A DNA stretch of 64,000 nt from Toxorhynchites rutilus septentrionalis (taxonomy: Eukaryota > Arthropoda > Insecta > Diptera > Culicidae): the NCBI RefSeq assembly GCF_029784135.1, contig NC_073746.1, positions 165,839,325 through 165,903,324 on the forward strand, read 5' to 3'. This document shows, in pieces, positions 9,011 to 19,659 of the stretch. Numbering within the stretch: the first letter of the stretch is position 1; every line of letters begins with the position of its first letter. A program made the position numbers and the translations under genes. The notes under the pieces are model-generated. The model was given only the letters and a program-made list of their open reading frames with translations. It was not told the origin of the DNA and made no database searches.

Positions 9011-9722
9011 ACCCACTTCCTGTTTTTTAATCTAGATTGCATACTATATATTTTTTTTAATTTTCGAGCTGCCACCACGATGTTTCACCAAATCCTTTGA
9101 TCTCAAAATAGCGTTCATCGTATCGTTGCTGAGCCAATTTCAAAACTTATTTTTGTTCTGATTATATTCAGAAAAAAAAATGCTCGACTGTTGCCGGGGA
9201 GTGAGGCATAGTGAGAACGTTACAAACAAGGCATCTAAGCGCCGAAAAGGCGAGCGAACCGTCAATTAGTTTTAGGCATTTTTGTCCACCAACCCTGCAC
9301 ATGCTCGTTTTCTGGAATTGTGATTTCCTTACGAAGTAACATTATACAGAATTAATTCTTCACATCTTGTACATTCCCATTGTGGAATCCTTGAAATACT
9401 TCTAATACAACGTTAATTTGGAAAGGTTTCTGGGATTTAACATTGCCGTAGACTTGAGCGGTGAATCATCCAAATCGAATCTTTTTCTAATTTGTTTGAT
9501 CAGCTCCACGAAAAAAACGGCGACAAATATCCTTTGAAATGATCTGCCTTTCGCTGTCCTTTGTTCTGATAATTTCTTCTGCTGCTATTCCAACCTAACA
9601 TTCTTATAGCTTTTCAAATAATCTTCATATTTAATAGCATTGGACATTGAAACAACGTATGATTCCTAGCAGATTTTAGTGAGAATGATCAAAAAAATAG
9701 GAGTACCAGTAAGTTTCTTGGT
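9011..9722. other. intergenic, no gene seen
   Basis: AT-rich, apparently single-copy sequence between two repeat-family copies. No motif-bearing open frame. Confidence 0.45.
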
Positions 9723-9977
9723 TTTTTGACGTAGGACTACGTCTTTCATTTCTATACCGGGGTGTAAAATCAAAGTTTCGAAAACGAAAGCGTTACGCCG
9801 GAGACCGAGATTTTGAACGTTAATAGCTCCTAAACAACTGAACGAAATGGTATGATAAACACTTCATTCGAAAGATAAAATGTCTACGCGTTATATACTT
9901 GTTACTTTTTGATCCAAAAACTTGTTTCAATAGTCTTAAAATTGCTTTCAAAACAGGCTATTGAAATCACCAATCGG

Positions 9978-10012
9978 TATATAAGCGAGCGGCGCTCGGA
10001 AATCCACTCAGT
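9978..10012 (+). promoter_or_regulatory. TATA box plus initiator
   Basis: TATATAAG at 9978-9985 and ACTCAGTT with its A at 10010 give the same 32-nt spacing as the copy at 4052-4086. Retention of both motifs in two diverged copies suggests the promoter belongs to the repeat itself. Confidence 0.6.
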
Positions 10013-10203
10013 TCTAATTGAACAGCGATTGGAGCATGTTGTCGCTGTTGCGGTGAAGCTCTTTATTTATCATGAAACGCGGATGAACGGTGTCACCAAG
10101 AGCCTGTTTCTGCACCCTAGGCCAGAAGGGAATTTATCAGGAGGAGAGTGATGCCACAAACAGTTCCCTGGGAAGACATCGCTACACACACATACACGCG
10201 CGG

Positions 10204-10600
10204 CTATTAACAGGTGGTTATCGAGTTGGCATTAACCACTGGTGGGCTTCCAGTATCGAGGAAAATGTGGAAATATCTAATCGTTACTGAAAATAATCTG
10301 CCAGTTCCTTTGGGAATTTTCAAAATATATTCATGTGAAAGAGTTTAATTGAATGTTTTCTATCCATGTAACACTGTGACCAAATATGTTTCAATCAAGT
10401 GCTATTAACAGGTGGTTATCGAGTTGGCATTAACCACTGGTGGGCTTCCAGTATCGAGGAAAATGTGGAAATATCTAATCGTTACTGAAAATAATCTGCC
10501 AGTTCCTTTGGGAATTTTCAAAATATATTCATGTGAAAGAGTTTAATTGAATGTTTTCTATCCATGTAACACTGTGACCAAATACATTTGGTTTTGTGGT
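10204..10600 (+). repeat. ~198-bp tandem repeat array A (2 units)
   Basis: CTATTAACAGGTGGTTATCG begins at 10204 and again at 10402, a 198-bp period. The same unit recurs at 15382, 16092, 16290 and 16487. Each unit contains AATCTGCCAGTTCC and CAAATATGTTTCAATCAAGT. Confidence 0.85.
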
Positions 10601-10977
10601 TTTTCAATCAATCGCAATTAACAGGATAGCTTCAGAAGATTATTCTTCCCCATCAGTAGGATATTTCCGTATCCAATATTGTATGCGCCCGCAATCGATT
10701 ATTGCTCAGTCGCCGAAAGTTCCGAGCTCAGAGAGTTCATTCCCCTCTAGTTTGCACACCCTCTAGTAAACCACACCTTCTCTCGATTCAATCACACACA
10801 AAAAGCATACTTAAGCGATATTCTGGTGGTGAGACACATTCATTCTTTTTAGATTCATTCTCTGCTGTTGTGTTGAGCAGTAAACACGTATTTTCGCTTG
10901 CTCTTGATAGGTAGTGTTTAAAAAGAAAAAAGTAAAGTAAAAGTGTTTGTTATCTCGCGCTGGACGCCGACGTCCCC

Positions 10978-12219
10978 ATGAACCAAGCCGCAGGCAAAAC
11001 GCACTCTGGCGCAAGTGGTAGCAGCAACGGGAAACGCTCCCGGTCTACAAACGACGCCGAAGTATCGGCCGAATCCATTGATCCGTCGGCCAAGAAGCTG
11101 CTGGCAAACAATCGTTACGCTGTACTCAAGAATGGTGACGAACCGAAGATAGATAAAAAGGAGAAACTGCCGCCGATCTACGTGAAAGGCTTCCCGGAGG
11201 GGCTTCATGTTCGAATTGCCTTTTTTATCGAGAAGGGTTTGAGGTGCACCATCCGCCGTAGTGCGGAGGGCTTCAAGTTGATGGTCCCTTCCATGAGTCA
11301 CTACAAGGCCGTGCTGGAGGTGCTAAAACAGCGGAACTGTGAGTATTTCTCACATGACATCGAGGCCGAGAAACCGCTCAAGGTGGTACTCCGCGGACTC
11401 CACGATATGGACACCAAGGAACTATCGGCTGAACTCGAGCAGCGCGGACTCAAGCCGGTTCAAATCTACAAAATGAAGCGGCACGACCAGACTCGGGTGT
11501 ATCGAGACCAACTTTATCTCGTCCACCTGGCCAAGAACTCGACGTGCCTGAAGGACCTCCAGAACATACGACTGCTGTTCCATATCGAGGTCGAGTGGGA
11601 TCGCTACATACCAGTTCACAGAGACGTAACCCAATGCTCGAATTGTTTCATGTTCGGGCATGGCACTCGAAACTGTCACATGGCATCCCGGTGCGTCAAA
11701 TGCGGCAAAACTCACAACGCTGATGCATGTGAACACATAGAGGACGGTGTCCCTATCTGCGCAAACTGCGGAGCCAATCACAAACCCACCAGCAGAACGT
11801 GTCCGAAGAGAGCTGAGTATATAGAGATCCGAAAGCGTGCCTCCATCAACAATCAACCAGAACGTAAGCGAAACCAGCGCCCGCCAGCAGTCAACGATGT
11901 GCAGTTCCCCGCGCTAGTGCAACGCCGTGCAGTCCCGAACCTGCCTCCTCTTCCACTCAACAATCAACGAAACCGCGGCGATCCCATCGCCCCCTCCGTA
12001 AGTAACCAAGCGGGCTCTAGCGTCTCCTCAGTGCAGCACAGGCTCATGAGTGCAGCGCCGCAGCAGACTCAACCACCCCTCGCGGGTCTCTCGTACTCGT
12101 GTGTGACATCCGGCACGACCGCCGAGGGCGTCCCACTAAATGACAAGGAACGCACCTGCAAGACACTAAACGAACAGCTTGAGGCTGTCCTCACCCTCGT
12201 TTCCAAGTATGGACCGTAA
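10978..12219 (+). CDS. Jockey ORF1, zinc-knuckle nucleic-acid-binding protein
   Basis: 413 residues starting at ATG 10978, about 130 nt inside the element. The protein binds element RNA in a ribonucleoprotein particle and chaperones nucleic acid; this role is inferred from the family. Residues ~130-210 resemble the domain preceding the fingers in Jockey ORF1 proteins (KPLKVVLRGLHDMDTKEL onward). Three CCHC/C2HC knuckles follow: CSNCFMFGHGTRNC, CVKCGKTHNADAC and CANCGANHKPTSRTC, at about residues 219-276. The C-terminus is proline- and glutamine-rich and of low complexity. It overlaps ORF2 by 11 nt (ATG GAC CG TAA at 12209-12219), so ORF2 is probably translated by reinitiation or a similar non-canonical mechanism. 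Confidence 0.92.
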   Translation: MNQAAGKTHSGASGSSNGKRSRSTNDAEVSAESIDPSAKKLLANNRYAVLKNGDEPKIDKKEKLPPIYVKGFPEGLHVRIAFFIEKGLRCTIRRSAEGFKLMVPSMSHYKAVLEVLKQRNCEYFSHDIEAEKPLKVVLRGLHDMDTKELSAELEQRGLKPVQIYKMKRHDQTRVYRDQLYLVHLAKNSTCLKDLQNIRLLFHIEVEWDRYIPVHRDVTQCSNCFMFGHGTRNCHMASRCVKCGKTHNADACEHIEDGVPICANCGANHKPTSRTCPKRAEYIEIRKRASINNQPERKRNQRPPAVNDVQFPALVQRRAVPNLPPLPLNNQRNRGDPIAPSVSNQAGSSVSSVQHRLMSAAPQQTQPPLAGLSYSCVTSGTTAEGVPLNDKERTCKTLNEQLEAVLTLVSKYGP

Positions 12220-14866
12220 TATAACACGCATAGTCAACTGGAACGCTTGCTCTCTTAAGAGCAAAGCCATAGAACTCGTTGTATTTCTCAATGAGCACGA
12301 AATCGACGTGGCAATTATTACGGAGACGCACCTTAAGCCCGAAATAAATGTCTTCCTCCCAGACTTCCGGCTCGTGAGGCTTGACAGGACCAGCTCAGGA
12401 GGTGGTGGCGTGGCCATCGCACTTAGGCGAAACATTTGCTGTCAGCTGCTTCCAAGCTTCGAGCTGAAAATCATCGAGGCCATAGGGGTGGAAGTCTCAA
12501 CCCCTGTCGGTCCTCTAACCATAGTAGCAGCTTACTGCCCCAAACAAACAAATGTACGGGACGGCTCGGCAGTACTTCTTCAAAGCGACGTCATCAAGCT
12601 GACCCGGCGGCGACAGCAGTTCATTATCGGTGGCGACCTGAATGCGAAGCATCAAGCGTGGGGCAACAGCCGTAGTAACCGAAACGGCCTGATCCTGCAT
12701 GACGACCTCCAAGAAGCACAATATACCATTCTGAGTCCGGACGGTCCCACCCGGTTGAGCCGGTCCGGTGTACACGCGACCATCGACATTTTCATCACGA
12801 ACGCGATAAACATCTCGGAGCCTGTCGTCTATCAAGAACTCAGCTCCGACCACTACCCGGTGTCGATTGAAGTGAGCTCCTCCGCCAACAGATTCCAGGT
12901 TTCGCGACGCAACTACCACCGCGTCGATTGGTCACAGTTCCAGCAGTGCGTGGACACCGAGATCAACTATGACATCGTTCCCGATTCAACCGACGACATC
13001 GACCAGTGTCTTCAGACCATCGACGAGGCGATCTCTCGGGCCAGAGACAGACACGTACCGGCTTTAAGACTGGTGAGTAATCCCCTGAATCTAGACAGGA
13101 TAACCAAAAATTTAATTAGACTCCGTAACACCATCCGTCGCCAGTACCAACGCACTGGACTTTCCCACCTGAAGACCAATTGCAACCGTCTCAAGAAAAT
13201 CGTCCATGCCAGGATGGTGGATCTCAGGAACGAACATTTCTCAAATCATCTTTGCTCTCTCCCAGATCACGCAAAACCATTTTGGAAAACCGCCAAAATT
13301 CTAAAAAGCAAACCGCGACCCGTTCCTCCACTCAGATCGTTGGATTCGAATTCATCCTTACTTATAACATCTGCCGAAAAGGCGAATGCGCTTGGTCAAC
13401 ACTTCGTGGATTCTCACAATATTGGTCGCTCCATGGTGAGTCCCCACGAGCCTATCGTCGAGGAGGTCGTGGCTAGTGTCGCTGATACCCCCATCGTTCT
13501 CCCCGAAGAATCCAAAATAACGGCTGATGAGGCGATAGCTGCGGTCCATAACACGAGAAACATGAAGGCTGCCGGGCTCGACAGTACGCTTAACATCGAG
13601 TTAAAAAACTTGAGCGTTGGCTTCTTCGAGCACTTAACTTCTATCTTCAACACATGCTTGGAACTTGGTTACTTCCCGTCTCGCTGGAAGTTAGCCAAAG
13701 TAATTCCCATACACAAGCCTGGTAAAGACCCTACCAACGCCAAAAGCTATCGCCCTATCAGCCTCTTGTCGTCCATCTCGAAGCTATTTGAAAAGCTGAT
13801 TCTCAGCCGTTTGCTGGATTTCGCAAACCAGAACAACATCTTCCTCCGTGAGCAGTTTGGGTTTAGGAAAGGTTATTCCACTCTCCACCAGCTTGCACGA
13901 GTCACGAACATCATCAGGCGGAACAAGTCCATGTCTAAAACATCTGCCATGGCATTGTTGGACGTCGAAAAGGCGTTTGATAATGTCTGGCACAATGGTC
14001 TTGTGTTCAAGCTACAACGATTCAACTTCCCGATCTTTCTCGTCAAGATAATCGGTAACTATCTATCGGACAGGACTTTTCAGGTCTCTCTGAACAACGT
14101 GCTTTCCGATACGTTCAACGTCATCGCGGGAGTTCCTCAGGGTAGCCTCCTAGGTCCTATCCTGTTCAATATCTTTACTTCGGATGTTCCTCTCCTTCCT
14201 GGTGATGGTGTGCTGTCGATGTTCGCTGATGACACCGCCATCATCTACAAGGGTCGAGTGATACGCCCGCTAGTCAGGAGATTACAGAGGGGCCTGAATG
14301 TTTTGTCCGACTACCTAACATCCTGGAAGATTCGCATCAACGCGGCGAAGACACGGACCATTTTATTTCCACACTCAAAATCACCACGTCTTGTTCCGCC
14401 TGATGACATGAACGTCCACCTCAGCAACAATCCCATTAATTGGTCTAGTGAGGTTGTCTACCTTGGTCTCACCCTGGACAGGAACTTGAACTTCGCATCC
14501 CATGTGAGCAATACATCCACGAAGTGTTCCAAACTCATAAAGTCGTTATACCCGCTCATCAACCGAAAATCCACTCTGTCGCTGAGGAACAAGCTTGCGA
14601 TACACAAGCAGATCATCCTGCCGGTAATCGAATATGGTTTGCCAATCTGGGAGGGATGTGCAAATTGCCATCATAAAAGACTACAGATCATCCAGAACAA
14701 CATCCTTCGGAAGATCCTGGACAGTCCACCAAGGACCCGAAATACCGAGATCCACCGCCTATCTGGTCTTCAGGTGCTGGAGGAACGGAAAACACAAATC
14801 CTGTCTAGGTTCAGGGGGTCTTGCCAGCGGTCTCCGCACGCAATAATCCGGGAGCTGGTCCCATAG
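12209..14866 (+). CDS. Jockey ORF2, endonuclease-reverse transcriptase
   Basis: 885 residues from ATG 12209; the frame stays open further upstream, but this is its first ATG and it lies at the ORF1 stop. Nicks target DNA and copies element RNA by target-primed reverse transcription. AP-type endonuclease motifs: NWNACS near residue 10, ITETHLKP with Glu39, GGDLNAKHQAWG near 142, SDHYPV near 212. Reverse transcriptase motifs: LLDVEKAFDNVWH near 585, GVPQGSLLGPILFN near 641, and catalytic FADDT near 671. No RNase H follows, as expected for Jockey elements. Length and motif set are complete with no frameshift or stop, so a full-length protein could be made. Function is inferred from the family. 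Confidence 0.94.
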   Translation: MDRNITRIVNWNACSLKSKAIELVVFLNEHEIDVAIITETHLKPEINVFLPDFRLVRLDRTSSGGGGVAIALRRNICCQLLPSFELKIIEAIGVEVSTPVGPLTIVAAYCPKQTNVRDGSAVLLQSDVIKLTRRRQQFIIGGDLNAKHQAWGNSRSNRNGLILHDDLQEAQYTILSPDGPTRLSRSGVHATIDIFITNAINISEPVVYQELSSDHYPVSIEVSSSANRFQVSRRNYHRVDWSQFQQCVDTEINYDIVPDSTDDIDQCLQTIDEAISRARDRHVPALRLVSNPLNLDRITKNLIRLRNTIRRQYQRTGLSHLKTNCNRLKKIVHARMVDLRNEHFSNHLCSLPDHAKPFWKTAKILKSKPRPVPPLRSLDSNSSLLITSAEKANALGQHFVDSHNIGRSMVSPHEPIVEEVVASVADTPIVLPEESKITADEAIAAVHNTRNMKAAGLDSTLNIELKNLSVGFFEHLTSIFNTCLELGYFPSRWKLAKVIPIHKPGKDPTNAKSYRPISLLSSISKLFEKLILSRLLDFANQNNIFLREQFGFRKGYSTLHQLARVTNIIRRNKSMSKTSAMALLDVEKAFDNVWHNGLVFKLQRFNFPIFLVKIIGNYLSDRTFQVSLNNVLSDTFNVIAGVPQGSLLGPILFNIFTSDVPLLPGDGVLSMFADDTAIIYKGRVIRPLVRRLQRGLNVLSDYLTSWKIRINAAKTRTILFPHSKSPRLVPPDDMNVHLSNNPINWSSEVVYLGLTLDRNLNFASHVSNTSTKCSKLIKSLYPLINRKSTLSLRNKLAIHKQIILPVIEYGLPIWEGCANCHHKRLQIIQNNILRKILDSPPRTRNTEIHRLSGLQVLEERKTQILSRFRGSCQRSPHAIIRELVP

Positions 14867-15381
14867 TTTTAATTTAGATTATAGTTAGGTACGTTATAAA
14901 ATTCTTCAATTAATAATTGTTATATCCCTCTTTACGGGATCAAATGTAGACTAGATTCACAACCAATGATCTATGCAGAAATTAAAAGCCAAAAATTTAC
15001 CAAAGTTGCCGGGCCCCTAAGGCTGAAAAATTGAATTGTAAATCAAATGTGATAAATTTTAAAAGATCCTCAAATAAATAAACTTTAAGCTTTAAAAAAA
15101 AAAAGTGAGACACATTCATTTTTCGTGAGGACATCGACAAGACAACATCGTTGCCTAACGTGCTGGAGGAGGTGGACGGCGAAGGATCGACACATACACG
15201 CGCAGAACTCTTTCCGTTAGGATGCCATTCAGCATCGAGAAAGTTCCGGAAAGATCTAATCATTGCTGGAAAATAATCTGCCAGTTCCTTTGGGAATTTT
15301 CAAAATATATTCATGTGAAAGAGTTTAATTGAATGTTTTCTATCCATGTAACACTGTGACCAAATATGTTTCAATCAAGTG

Positions 15382-16091
15382 CTATTAACAGGTGGTTATC
15401 GAGTTGGCATTAACCACTGGTGGACTTCCAGTATCGAGGAAAATGTGGAAATATCTAATCGTTACTGAAAATAATCTGCCAGTTCCTTTGGGAATTTTCA
15501 AAATATATTCATGTGAAAGAGTATAATTGAATGTTTTCTATCCATGTAACACTGTGACCAAATACATTTGGTTTTGTGGTTTTTCAATCAATCGCAATTA
15601 ACAGGATAGCTTCAGAAGATTATTCTTCCCCATCAGTAGGATATTTCCGTATCCAATATTGTATGCGCCCGCAATCGATTATTGCTCAGTCGCCGAAAGT
15701 TCCGAGCTCAGAGAGTTCATTCCCCTCTAGTTTGCCTTCCAAATTGCCATCGTAAACCACACCTTCTCTCGATTCAATCACACACAAAAAGCATACTTAA
15801 GCGATATTCTGGTGGTGAGACACATTCATTTTTCGTGAGGACATCGACAAGACAACATCGTTGCCTAACGTGCTGGAGGAGGTGGACGGCGAAGGATCGA
15901 CACATACACGCGCAGAACTCTTTCCGTTAGGATGCCATTCAGCATCGAGAAAGTTCCGGAAAGATCTAATCATTGCTGGAAAATAATCTGCCAGTTCCTT
16001 TGGGAATTTTCAAAATATATTCATGTGAAAGAGTTTAATTGAATGTTTTCTATCCATGTTACACTGTGGCCAAATATGTTTCAATCAAGTG
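15382..16091 (+). repeat. ~710-bp duplicate block holding the empty Jockey target
   Basis: This block duplicates 10402-10844 joined to 15121-15381 (about 704 bp without the retrotransposon). Both contain a ~198-bp unit, TCCGAGCTCAGAGAGTTCAT, ACACCTTCTCTCGATTCAAT, GGTGGTGAGACACATTCATT and GTGCTGGAGGAGGTGGACGG. It shows the pre-insertion sequence of the Jockey site. Small differences include TTGCCTTCCAAATTGCC here versus TTGCACACCCTCTAG at 10753. Confidence 0.85.
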
Positions 16092-16945
16092 CTATTAACA
16101 GGTGGTTATCGAGTTGGCATTAACCACTGGTGGGCTTCCAGTATCGAGGAAAATGTGGAAATATCTAATCGTTACTGAAAATAATCTGCCAGTTCCTTTG
16201 GGAATTTTCAAAATATATTCATGTGAAAGAGTTTAATTGAATGTTTTCTATCCATGTTACACTGTGACCAAATATGTTTCAATCAAGTGCTATTAACAGG
16301 TGGTTATCGAGTTGGCATTAACCACTGGTGGGCTTCCAGTATCGAGGAAAATGTGGAAATAACTAATCGTTACTGAAAATAATCTGCCAGTTCCTCTGGG
16401 AATTTAAAATTACATTCATTTGAAAGAGTTTATTTTGATGTTTTCTATCCATGTAACACTGTGACCAAATATTTTTCAATCAAGTGCTATTAACAGGTGG
16501 TTATCGAATTAGCTTTAACCACTGGTGGGCTTCCAGTATCGAGGAAAATGTGGAAATATCTAATCGTTACTGAAAACAATCTGCCAGTTCCTCTGGGAAT
16601 TTAAAAATACATTCATGTGAAAGAGTTCATTTGAATGATTTCTATCCATGTAACACTGTGACCAAATACATTTGGTTTTGTGATTTTTCAATCAATCGCA
16701 ATTAACAGGATAGCTTCTGAAGATTATTCTTCCCCATCAGTAGGATATTTTCGTATCCAATATTGGATGCATAAAACCTTGTACCTCCAACGTAACGCTC
16801 TCGTTTTCGAAGTCCCCCAAATATTCATTTATTCATTCATTCAGAATGGATTCAGATTCAACTTCAAACAAAGGATCACTGAATCAACGATAGTCCTACG
16901 TCACCATTGCGGTTATACCATAGATATAACCCACTTTCTGTTTTT
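16092..16945 (+). repeat. ~198-bp tandem repeat array C and family 3' end
   Basis: Units start at 16092, 16290 and 16487, followed by the family 3' end: CAAATACATTTGG, TATCCAATATTGGATGC, TAGTCCTACGTCA at 16890-16903 and CCATAGATATAACCCAC to about 16933. The later units diverge slightly (AACTAATCG, TTTAAAAATACATTC). Confidence 0.8.
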
Positions 16946-16949
16946 TCAA

Positions 16950-17720
16950 AAATTAAAGCTTTATTCTGCAAAAATGGTTATAAATTTAATATTAAAAGTA
17001 TTGCCCATCACTAGACACAACTTTTGTCCATCTTTCTGACAATTCACGGATCCCTTTGCGGAAATAATCGGCCGATTTGTCGGCTAACCACGAATCGATC
17101 CAATTTTTGGCTTCATCAAATTTAGAGAAGTGCTGTGATGTTGTGATGTTGATGCCAGGCCGGGGTATTCATACGTTGCCCGATGTTTAGGATTATTGTG
17201 ATGGACCCACTAACGCCAGTAACGAGTCGATGCAAAAAAAAACCCTTTCTTTTATGCCGTTGGAGCAGTTGATCGCACGTGCAAAAACGGCGTTCGACGT
17301 CTCGTGGCTTCAATTCATACGGCACCCAATGTCTTAGCTTTCGGATTATTCCCATTGCTTTTAAACGATCGGATATGGTTTGCTCAGCTACTCCAAATGT
17401 ATCTGCAAGTTTTTGTTGCGTTTGTAACGTATCTTGATCGAGTGAAACCTCCGATTCGTCATCTTCAAACTTTTTTGGCGGTCTGTAGTGTTCTTCGTCT
17501 TCCAAGTCAAAATTACCACTTTGAAACCGTGCAAATCACGTCTGACTCGTTGGAGCATGGTCACCATAAACTTCCACCAAAATGCGATGACTTTCCGCAG
17601 CTTTTCCCTTCATATTGAAGTAATGAAGTAACACTCCCCGCAAAAACACACTCGTTGGTACGAAATTCGACATATTCGAAGTGGCAAAGTTGCTTTGTTC
17701 AAATGTAAGATATTTCACAA
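16950..17720 (-). pseudogene. internally deleted mariner transposase
   Basis: Minus-strand reading starts near 17690 with FVPTSVFLRGVLLHYFNMKG and KAAESHRILVEVYGDHA, the mariner N-terminal helix-turn-helix. It continues (17505-17200) with LADTFGVAEQTISDRLKAMG, the second helix-turn-helix, and LHRLVTG just before the first catalytic Asp. A frameshift follows, then a large deletion of the catalytic core. At 17130-16985 the C-terminus resumes (NWIDSWLADKSADYFRKGIR, then LSERWTKVV and SSDGQYF-stop). No catalytic triad remains. The N-terminal bipartite DNA-binding region is partly preserved. Confidence 0.8.
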
Positions 17721-18019
17721 TGGGAACAATCTGTACAGATCTGTACTTTTTGAAGAAAATCTGTACTCTGTACGGTACAGAATCTGTATCCAAAATAACA
17801 AAAAAATCTGTACCATTCCAGATAACTCTGCACGTATGCCAGCACTGCTTATGATGAACATAAGCCGCTTTTAATTTTTTTTAAATTTGAATAATTTACC
17901 TCCCAAGTACTAATATCGCCACCAAACGTCGACACTGATTACATAAACAAATTAGACTATATAACGCACACCAACAAACTACCGCATTCGTGAAACTGAA
18001 AACGTTTTTTATTACAGAG
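17721..18019. other. intergenic with dispersed-repeat fragments
   Basis: CTGTACCATTCC and related sequence at 17735-17825 belongs to the repeat also seen at 3629 and 37381. 17905-17940 has the CGCCACCAAACGTCGAC motif of the small MITE family described at 31058. Confidence 0.4.
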
Positions 18020-18631
18020 TCAGTTTGTAACAGCCTGTTTTAAAAACGAATTCGCTATGTGTTTCCCAGACTCACGTGCGGAAAACGAGAGGTTCTTTCG
18101 AAATGTTCGCACAATTACTCGTTCATCATCAGAAGACACGATCCGTTTGCGTTCTCTACCGGGAGATTTTCCATGGCTCCTTCGTATTTCCACTTGTTTA
18201 TGATTTTCTTTACTGTAGAGTGGGTTTATCCGATAGCAGCTGCTATTTCCTGCAAAGTCTTTCCACGACAATTCATACTTATTATCATTATACGCGTAAC
18301 AATATCTATTTCTTTCCTCTAACTTGCCAAACAAAAACAAACACTGCGCTAATTGGCTAATTCGCAAAGAAACTTACTTACAATACTAATTTGATCGGAG
18401 AAATTCAAGGTGTACACTCAATTTTGCGATGCCTAGAATGGAGATTGTCTTCAATTTTTAAGAATAAACAATTAACAGAAAAGTTTTCTCGGAATTTTTT
18501 TGCACGTACAGCTAGCTAAATGTGTGAGTAATAAATATGCATCAAGCGAATCAATGTATCCAAATATTTTATACCAAACAAAAGGAAAGTATCGTCAAGC
18601 AGCATTCGTACACTCAATTTTGCGATTGATT
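18020..18631 (-). pseudogene. Tc1-like transposase N-terminal fragment
   Basis: In two minus-strand frames the sequence reads GKTLQEIAAAIG then THSTVKKIINKWKYEGA, a Tc1-type paired helix-turn-helix, followed by RERKRIVSSDDERVIVRTF, the usual linker after the GRPR-like motif. A frameshift separates the two parts. The terminal repeat CGTACACTCAATTTTGCGAT at 18605-18628 ends before TA at 18630-18631 and resembles the end at 778-801. A second similar motif occurs at 18408-18430. No catalytic domain remains. Confidence 0.6.
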
Positions 18632-19139
18632 GTATGTTTTTCGTTTTATAATTCTCTGTCATTGATATTTGTACCACTCAAATACCAAAAATTCAAGGTG
18701 AACAGTTCGATATCATCACAAACTTCTTTATTTGAGTTTGGCACAAGCCTGAGCAGAGATGCCAGATGTGGAGGAGACATGTTTCATTTTGAACATATTT
18801 CAGCATAATGAATAATGTATGATGGACAAACTTTACAAAGTTGTGTGAAAAATATAAGCATTATTCTAAGAAAATACGTAATTATTTAGTTTTTATTTTC
18901 TTTTGCATTCATGATGAAGATAGAAGTGGTTTAAAATTCACTACAGTCGCACTAGATTTTCTTTGTATTGACGGAATAACTCACAAAGACAAAATTATTA
19001 GCAGAATCGCGATATTTTGTTCAAGCTTTATTGGCACCTTACACGATCAAACTGATTGACAATAAGTGTCTTCAATATCGTGACAGCTAGGCTTTCGACA
19101 TCCGATCTAACCTCAATCAATATTTTGCCACCTTACACG
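18632..19139. other. intergenic, no gene seen
   Basis: AT-rich. A short direct motif GATGCCAGATGTGG at 18757 recurs in variant form at 19577 and 21080, marking old duplicated sequence. Confidence 0.4.
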
Positions 19140-19620
19140 GTCAATATCGATTTCAACGAAAATATTCGCGATGACTAGTGGCGACATTCGAGTTTGGGAT
19201 CCAAACTATTCTCCATCAGATTAGAAGGCTAAAAGGCAATTTTCAATTGGGAAAATTTGAATGAAAATATCTACTTGATATTATTTAACTAATTGAAGCA
19301 CGTAGTCCTAACTCTAACTTAACCTATTTCCTCTGAATTTTCAGATATTCCTACTAAAATTTATTATTATAATATAACGTTAGTTTCAGACACATGTTTT
19401 GTATGGAATTTTCTAACCACTTGCAGAAAAAAGGTGATTTGCATTCACATAGAATACTAATTTGATTTGGAAAAGTCAATTTTCGTTCATAATTTACACT
19501 TTAAAACTCGCTTTTCCTTCTCAAAAACACATCATAATACTCGCTTCACAAATATAGACTGTTCCTTTCAGCATCAGAGATGCCAGATTATTTTAGTTTG
19601 CGAAAATATATGCAAATTAT
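19140..19620 (+). repeat. direct duplication, copy 1
   Basis: Aligns in order with 20500-21100: CGCGATG/GTGGCGAC, ATCAGATTAGAAG, AAAATTTGAATGAAAAT, TTATTATAATATAA, ATAGAATRCTAATTTGAT and TTTTCATTCATAAT. The copies are well diverged and contain different small indels. No coding sequence. Confidence 0.6.
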
Positions 19621-19659
19621 CTGCAAGCAAATGTTTTTATTCTATAAATAAGAATATGA

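Larger units (their letters stand above)
9723..10844 (+). repeat. dispersed promoter-repeat family, copy with tandem units
   Basis: Begins TTTTTTGACGTAGGACTACG and follows the 3797 copy closely through its promoter. From 10204 it passes into ~198-bp tandem units and then the ~0.7-kb duplicated block interrupted by the Jockey element. The same family resumes after 15104 and ends near 16945. Confidence 0.65.
10845..15104 (+). mobile_element. complete Jockey-clade non-LTR retrotransposon
   Basis: Element of 4260 bp bounded by a 16-bp target-site duplication, GTGAGACACATTCATT, at 10829-10844 and 15105-15120. The paralogous, unoccupied target is present at about 15819-15834, fixing both boundaries. 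It begins CTTTTTAGATTCATTCTCTG and ends in an A-tract (about 15093-15104) after AATAAATAAAC. It carries two slightly overlapping ORFs: an ORF1 with zinc knuckles and an ORF2 with endonuclease and reverse transcriptase but no RNase H, the Jockey-clade plan. Both ORFs are uninterrupted, so the copy is recent and may be competent. Confidence 0.92.

Noticed and set aside
11422..13653. Minus-strand open frames of up to 144 codons inside the Jockey ORFs
   Set aside because: They are antisense shadows of long, motif-rich plus-strand ORFs and have no domains.
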